Under the pieces are notes generated by a model. That model made no database searches and was not told the origin of the DNA. It saw nothing but the letters and a program-made list of their open reading frames with translations. A DNA stretch of 19,646 nt from positions 1 to 19,646 of the forward strand of contig JAXITR010000037.1 in NCBI GenBank assembly GCA_034679985.1. The letters run 5' to 3'. The DNA is from CAMDTE01 sp034679985. Lineage in GTDB: Bacteria; Bacteroidota; Bacteroidia; Flavobacteriales; Schleiferiaceae. This document shows positions 16,240-19,646 of the stretch, one piece after another. Made by a program: the position numbers and the translations under genes. How positions within the stretch are numbered: the stretch's first letter is position 1; every line of letters starts with the position of its first letter.

Positions 16240-16625
16240 GCGCACACTCCGCCTTGCCGCTGCCCAGCAATGGGGAGAGGAAAGTCTGGACAACACAGGG
16301 CACCGCTCTTCCTAACGGGAAGGGGGCATTTTCGGAAGGGAATGCCTACAGCCAGTGCCGCAGAAAGGGATACCGCCGGTGCTTGCGCCGGTAAGGGTGA
16401 AAAGGTGGGGTAAGAGCCCACCAGTGCGGGCAGCAATGTTCGCAGCTTGGTAAACCTAGCGGGTTGAAATGCCATGTAAACCAACGACGGTGCTGCGTGC
16501 AGTGCTGAGAGGGCGGCCCGCCCGAGTTGGAGGGTAGGCAGATGGAGCCGGCCGGTGACGGTTGGTCTAGATCAATGGCAAGGGCCTCTTTGGAGGTACA
16601 GAATCCGGCTTACAGGAGTGTGCGC
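16240..16625 (+). ncRNA. rnpB: RNase P RNA (bacterial class A)
   Basis: This is the catalytic RNA that removes tRNA 5' leaders. Conserved blocks are in the right order: GAGGAAAGTC (about 16276-16285, the 5' strand of P4), CAGAAAGGGATACCGCC (about 16360-16378), TAAGAGCCCACCAG (about 16411-16424) and AGAATCCGGCTTAC near the 3' end (16600-16613, the 3' strand of P4). The ends are set by an 11-bp perfect P1 helix, GCGCACACTCC (16240-16250) with GGAGTGTGCGC (16615-16625). At about 386 bases it has normal length. Seven T residues follow P1 directly, so P1 can act as the terminator stem. The minus-strand frame across 16567-18075 is a shadow. Confidence 0.95.
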
Positions 16626-16632
16626 TTTTTTT
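16615..16632 (+). terminator. 3' strand of rnpB P1 helix plus T-tract
   Basis: The 3' strand of P1 ends at 16625 and runs into seven T (16626-16632). Because P1 joins the two ends of the RNA, this is a long-range terminator-like stem; termination here is inferred. Confidence 0.5.
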
Positions 16633-16635
16633 AAC

Positions 16636-16643
16636 TACCTTTG
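16636..16643 (+). promoter_or_regulatory. -7 box of the DEAD-box helicase promoter
   Basis: TACCTTTG followed by CA is a full match to TAnnTTTG. No clear TTTG lies 19-21 bases upstream, where the rnpB 3' end sits. Transcription would begin near 16650, giving a leader of about 117 bases. Confidence 0.5.
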
Positions 16644-16682
16644 CACCCTTATTAACGCGGCCTAATGGAGGGTTCGTGGAGG

Positions 16683-16758
16683 GTTGTCGGCCAGAGCGCA
16701 GTGCGCACGGGGAAATTGGCCAAAGACCCGACTGCGGGTTTTTTGGACAGCCGACAAC
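16683..16758 (+). promoter_or_regulatory. Structured 5' leader of the DEAD-box helicase mRNA with internal terminator-like hairpin
   Basis: A 9-bp perfect long-range stem, GTTGTCGGC (16683-16691) with GCCGACAAC (16750-16758), closes a domain that ends 9 bases before the helicase ATG. Inside it a strong hairpin, CCAAAGACCCG with CGGGTTTTTTGG (16720-16746, one bulge, ACTG loop), resembles an intrinsic terminator. A 38-codon upstream frame (16665-16781) spans the leader and overlaps the helicase start. Known regulatory RNA families were not recognised. Confidence 0.6.
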
Positions 16759-16767
16759 AAACAGAGC

Positions 16768-18576
16768 ATGCTCAATTTTGATGCGCTCGGGCTTCGTCCC
16801 GAGCTTCTCCAAGCGGTTACCGACTTGGGATTTACGTCGCCTACGGAGGTTCAATCCCGGGTGATGGAACAACTTTTGCCCGTCCACGGGCAAGTGGATT
16901 TGGTGGCCTTGGCCCAAACCGGAACGGGTAAAACGGCCGCCTTTGGCCTGCCCTTGCTGGAGTATTTTGGCAAGCCCACCGGCCGCCCACAAGCTTTGAT
17001 TTTGTCTCCCACGCGCGAATTGTGCGTGCAGATTTCCGTGGAGTTGGAAAAGTACGCGGCCCATTTGCCCGCCATGCGTTTGCTGGCGGTGTACGGCGGC
17101 TCCAACATCTCCACCCAAATCAAGGCCTTGAAGCAGGGCGTAGACATCGTCATTGCCACCCCCGGCCGATTGATGGATTTGCAGCGCCGTGGTGTACTGC
17201 ATTTGGACCAATTGACCCACGTGGTATTGGACGAGGCCGACGAAATGCTCAACATGGGCTTTGTGGACGACATCCGCGAGGTTCTTTCCTTGACGCCTCC
17301 TGAAGTGCACGTGTGGTTGTTCTCTGCCACCATGCCCGACGCCGTGGCGCGTATTTCCGAAGAGTTCATGGACCAACCGGTTCGTGTTCAGGTAGGCAAG
17401 CGCAACCAGGCTACTTCGCAAATTGAGCACAGCGCGTACATTGTGCCGCGCGAAAACAAGTACATGGGCTTGCGTCGTTTGTTGGATTCCGCACCGGGGA
17501 TGTACGGCATGGTGTTTTGCAACACCAAGTTGGACACCCAAGAAATTGCGGAGAAGTTGCTCGCGGACGGCTACACCGCGGCTGCCTTGCACGGAGATCT
17601 TTCCCAACAGCAGCGCGATTTGGTGATGCATGCCTTCCGCAGCCGCCACATTCGGGTTTTGGTGTGTACGGACGTTGCCGCACGCGGCATTGACGTGGAC
17701 GACCTGACGCACGTCATCCACCACCGTTTGCCCAACGACGTAGAGAACTACACGCACCGTTCCGGCCGTACCGGCCGTGCCGGCAAAAGCGGAGAGAGCT
17801 GGATTTTGGCGACTCCTTCCGAGGCGCGTTCCTTGCCGCAAATTCAAAAGATCATTGGACGCCCCATTGAGCGCCAGCCGTTCCCGTCTGCGGACGAGGT
17901 GTGCAAGGCCCAGTTGATGGATTTTGCCAAGCGAGTTTCCGCAACGCCAGAAACAGAAGCCGTTACCCCCTTCATGGAGGAGTTGTTGCCTTTGTTCGAC
18001 GGATTGGACCGCAATGCTTTGATCGCACAATTCTTGGCCCAGGAGTTTGAAGGTTTGTTCCGCCACTACGGCCAAGCCTCCAACACCATTGATTTGAACG
18101 CTCGGAATTCCCGCGACGCCCGTCCGGCCCGCGAAGGTGGATTTGAGGGCGGACGTGCCTCCGGCCCCAAGAAGGAACAGCGTTTCCGTTTGAACGTGGG
18201 TCAGGCCAACGGTTTCAGCTGGTTCTTGTTGAAGGATTGGTTGCGCGACACCGCCGGTTTGGGCAAGTACGACATCCTAGGAGTAGACGTAGCACGCAAC
18301 CAGAGCCAGTTCAGTGTGTCTTTGGACCACGTGCAGAAAATTCAAGATTCCTTGCGCACCGCCAAGTGGGAAGGTCAGTCCGTTTCCATTGAGGCAATCG
18401 ATGATTACCGCGCTCCAGGCGGAGGCGGTAACTTCAAACGCGAACACCGCCCCAGTGGGGGCGGTGGCGGCTATGGAAAAGCAGCCGGTGGCAACTCCGG
18501 CGGTGGATTTAATGGAGGGTGGAAAGGTAGCGCTCGGCCTCCAAAGCCGCCATACAACCGGTCCCGGCCGCGGTAA
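16768..18576 (+). CDS. DEAD-box ATP-dependent RNA helicase with DbpA-type RNA-binding domain
   Basis: This 602-residue helicase has all core motifs: Q motif ending near Gln29, AQTGTGKT (49-56), PTRELCVQ (81-88), TPGRL (131-135), DEAD (155-158), SAT (186-188), ARGID (305-309) and HRSGRTGRAG (330-339). Residues about 472-546 form a DbpA-like RNA-binding domain, which in DbpA directs the enzyme to 23S rRNA, so ribosome assembly or RNA turnover is the likely role. A basic Gly-rich tail (about 550-602) follows. The ATG at 16768 is chosen because FDALGL follows at once; the frame extends upstream to 16684 only through a TTG and leader sequence. Its last 68 bases overlap the end of trxB on the other strand. 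The structured leader suggests regulated expression. Confidence 0.93.
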   Translation: MLNFDALGLRPELLQAVTDLGFTSPTEVQSRVMEQLLPVHGQVDLVALAQTGTGKTAAFGLPLLEYFGKPTGRPQALILSPTRELCVQISVELEKYAAHLPAMRLLAVYGGSNISTQIKALKQGVDIVIATPGRLMDLQRRGVLHLDQLTHVVLDEADEMLNMGFVDDIREVLSLTPPEVHVWLFSATMPDAVARISEEFMDQPVRVQVGKRNQATSQIEHSAYIVPRENKYMGLRRLLDSAPGMYGMVFCNTKLDTQEIAEKLLADGYTAAALHGDLSQQQRDLVMHAFRSRHIRVLVCTDVAARGIDVDDLTHVIHHRLPNDVENYTHRSGRTGRAGKSGESWILATPSEARSLPQIQKIIGRPIERQPFPSADEVCKAQLMDFAKRVSATPETEAVTPFMEELLPLFDGLDRNALIAQFLAQEFEGLFRHYGQASNTIDLNARNSRDARPAREGGFEGGRASGPKKEQRFRLNVGQANGFSWFLLKDWLRDTAGLGKYDILGVDVARNQSQFSVSLDHVQKIQDSLRTAKWEGQSVSIEAIDDYRAPGGGGNFKREHRPSGGGGGYGKAAGGNSGGGFNGGWKGSARPPKPPYNRSRPR

Positions 18577-19444
18577 TCGCCTGGCGATAAACCTTGTCCT
18601 GAACGTCCCCGGCGGCAAACACCCCGGGGAGGTTCATGGACGTGGTGCCCGGAGTGGTTTTTAGGTAACCGGTTTCGTCCATGGTCAATTGACCTTTGAA
18701 GATGTCGGTGTTGGGCTTGTGTCCAATGGCCACAAAAAATCCGGAAGCAGGGATGACGTCCTCAACGCCGGTTTCCAAATTACGTACTTTGACGCCTTCT
18801 ACGGACTTGTCTCCCAACAGTTCGACGGTCTCTGTGTGCCAACGAACTTCGATGTTCGGGGTAGTCAAAACGCGGTTCTGCATGGCCTTGGAGGCGCGGA
18901 GCTCGCCTTTGCGCACCAACATGGTTACTTTGGGGCACAATTTGGAGAGGTAGGTAGCTTCTTCGGCGGCGGTGTCTCCACCTCCCACGATCACTACTTC
19001 TTGTCCTTTGTAAAAGAATCCGTCGCAGACGGCGCAGGCGCTGACGCCGAAGCCCATGAACTTTTCTTCGGAGGGAAGTCCCAAGTATTTAGCCGTGGCT
19101 CCGGTGGAAATAATGACCGTGCGCGCTTGGAGGGTGGTGGTCTCGTCGATCACCAAGGTGTGCCAACCGCCGGGTTCGGAGGCGAAGTCGGCCTTGGAGA
19201 CCATTCCCCAACGCACGTCCGTTCCAAAGCGCTCTGCTTGATTCTTCAGGTCTTCCATCATGGCGTTGCCGTCCACGCCTTGCGGGTAGCCCGGAAAGTT
19301 GTCCACTTCGGTGGTAGTGGTCAGCTGGCCACCGGGCTGCAAGCCCACGTACATGACGGGTTTCAGATCTGCGCGGGCAGCGTAAATGGCGGCGGTGTAG
19401 CCGGCCGGTCCGCTGCCGATGATCAAGCATTCAATTTGTTCCAT
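18509..19444 (-). CDS. trxB: Thioredoxin-disulfide reductase
   Basis: This 311-residue low-molecular-weight thioredoxin reductase uses NADPH and FAD to reduce thioredoxin in the cytoplasm. It shows the FAD motif GSGPAG (10-15), the redox pair Cys137-Ala-Val-Cys140-Asp141, the NADPH motif GGGDTA (154-159), an RAS segment after a basic patch (about 178-186), and the C-terminal FAD block AAGDVQD with AAGTGCMAALEAERYL near the end. Length and start (ATG at 19444) are normal. The gene is convergent with the helicase gene and shares 68 coding bases with it, so no terminator separates them. It is divergent from the tRNA-Pro(GGG) unit. A clear promoter lies 38-45 bases upstream. Confidence 0.97.
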   Translation of the reverse strand: MEQIECLIIGSGPAGYTAAIYAARADLKPVMYVGLQPGGQLTTTTEVDNFPGYPQGVDGNAMMEDLKNQAERFGTDVRWGMVSKADFASEPGGWHTLVIDETTTLQARTVIISTGATAKYLGLPSEEKFMGFGVSACAVCDGFFYKGQEVVIVGGGDTAAEEATYLSKLCPKVTMLVRKGELRASKAMQNRVLTTPNIEVRWHTETVELLGDKSVEGVKVRNLETGVEDVIPASGFFVAIGHKPNTDIFKGQLTMDETGYLKTTPGTTSMNLPGVFAAGDVQDKVYRQAITAAGTGCMAALEAERYLSTLH

Positions 19445-19481
19445 AAAGCAAAATTCTTAGCGTAGTTTTTTATTTGAGGTG

Positions 19482-19513
19482 CAAAGTTACGCCACACGCA
19501 ATCGATGCGATTG
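19482..19513 (-). promoter_or_regulatory. trxB promoter with operator-like inverted repeat
   Basis: On the minus strand TAACTTTG followed by C (19489-19482) matches TAnnTTTG exactly. An inverted repeat CAATCG-ATG-CGATTG (19499-19513) lies where the -33 region should be, and no TTTG is seen there. This would suit control by a DNA-binding protein; the regulator is unknown. Confidence 0.5.
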
Positions 19514-19527
19514 ATGAGAAGTCTCGT

Positions 19528-19555
19528 GAAAAAGTCAACCTTTTTCGTATATTTG
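19528..19555 (+). promoter_or_regulatory. Promoter of tRNA-Pro(GGG) with adjacent inverted repeat
   Basis: TATATTTG followed by CA (19548-19555) matches the -7 consensus exactly, giving a start near 19562. An inverted repeat GAAAAAG-TCAAC-CTTTTTC (19528-19546) ends one base before it. No clear -33 TTTG is seen. Confidence 0.55.
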
Positions 19556-19608
19556 CAGCCCTCCAAGCGAATAATGGAACCTCCGGGTTTCATCGAGCGC
19601 GGAACCAT

Positions 19609-19646
19609 CGGGATGTAGCTCAGGTGGTAGAGTACACGTCTGGGGG
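19609..19646 (+). tRNA. tRNA-Pro (anticodon GGG), 5' part only
   Basis: The window ends inside this gene. Visible are the acceptor strand CGGGATG (19609-19615), TA at positions 8-9, the D arm GCTC/GAGT, the anticodon stem strand CACGT (19635-19639) and the loop CTGGGGG with anticodon GGG at 19642-19644. The C1 start and the anticodon point to tRNA-Pro. The 3' half lies outside the window. Confidence 0.85.

Noticed and set aside
16684..16767. Upstream in-frame extension of the helicase
   Set aside because: It needs a TTG start and translates the structured leader; the Q-motif region starts right after the ATG at 16768.
16567..18075. 502-codon minus-strand frame
   Set aside because: It is antisense to rnpB and the helicase; its Gln/His/Val-rich composition is the mirror of helicase codons.

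Overview
The window looks like a chromosomal segment of a Bacteroidota bacterium (order not resolved; GC near 50%). The grounds are two proteins with type IX secretion (T9SS) C-terminal domains, several promoters fitting the Bacteroidota pattern (-33 TTTG or TTG, about 20 bases, then -7 TAnnTTTG), and the flavours of the RNase P RNA, DbpA-type DEAD-box helicase and TrxB. No mobile element, integrase, CRISPR array or rRNA is visible.

Left part (1-8878, all minus strand). The genes read right to left in two probable transcription units. The first holds a secreted cytochrome c / copper type II monooxygenase-like protein, a PnuC-like transporter and a small acidic exported protein (orf139). The second, after a 64-base gap with an operator-like inverted repeat, is a compact sulP - dabA - dabB set joined by 4- and 8-base overlaps. 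DabA and DabB form an energy-coupled inorganic-carbon uptake complex; the SulP protein is a plausible bicarbonate or other anion transporter for the same job. dabA is split into two frames, with its four predicted zinc ligands divided two and two between the pieces.

Middle (8879-9718). A tRNA-Arg(TCT) on the plus strand faces a tRNA-Pro(TGG) on the minus strand. Each has a recognisable promoter, and the tRNA-Pro has an intrinsic terminator.

Centre right (9719-16110). A 2111-residue T9SS-exported protein has an almost mirror-symmetric domain order: terminal domain A, Ig-like, beta-helix, FN3, jelly roll, FN3, beta-helix, CARDB-like, Ig-like, A', PKD-like, sorting domain. Two terminator hairpins follow it.

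Right (16195-19646). The RNase P RNA gene (rnpB), a DEAD-box helicase with a strikingly structured 5' leader, and trxB follow. trxB is convergent with the helicase and shares 68 coding bases with it. A tRNA-Pro(GGG) is cut by the window edge. The most interesting points are the split dabA, the helicase leader, the coding overlap and the mirror-symmetric exported protein.
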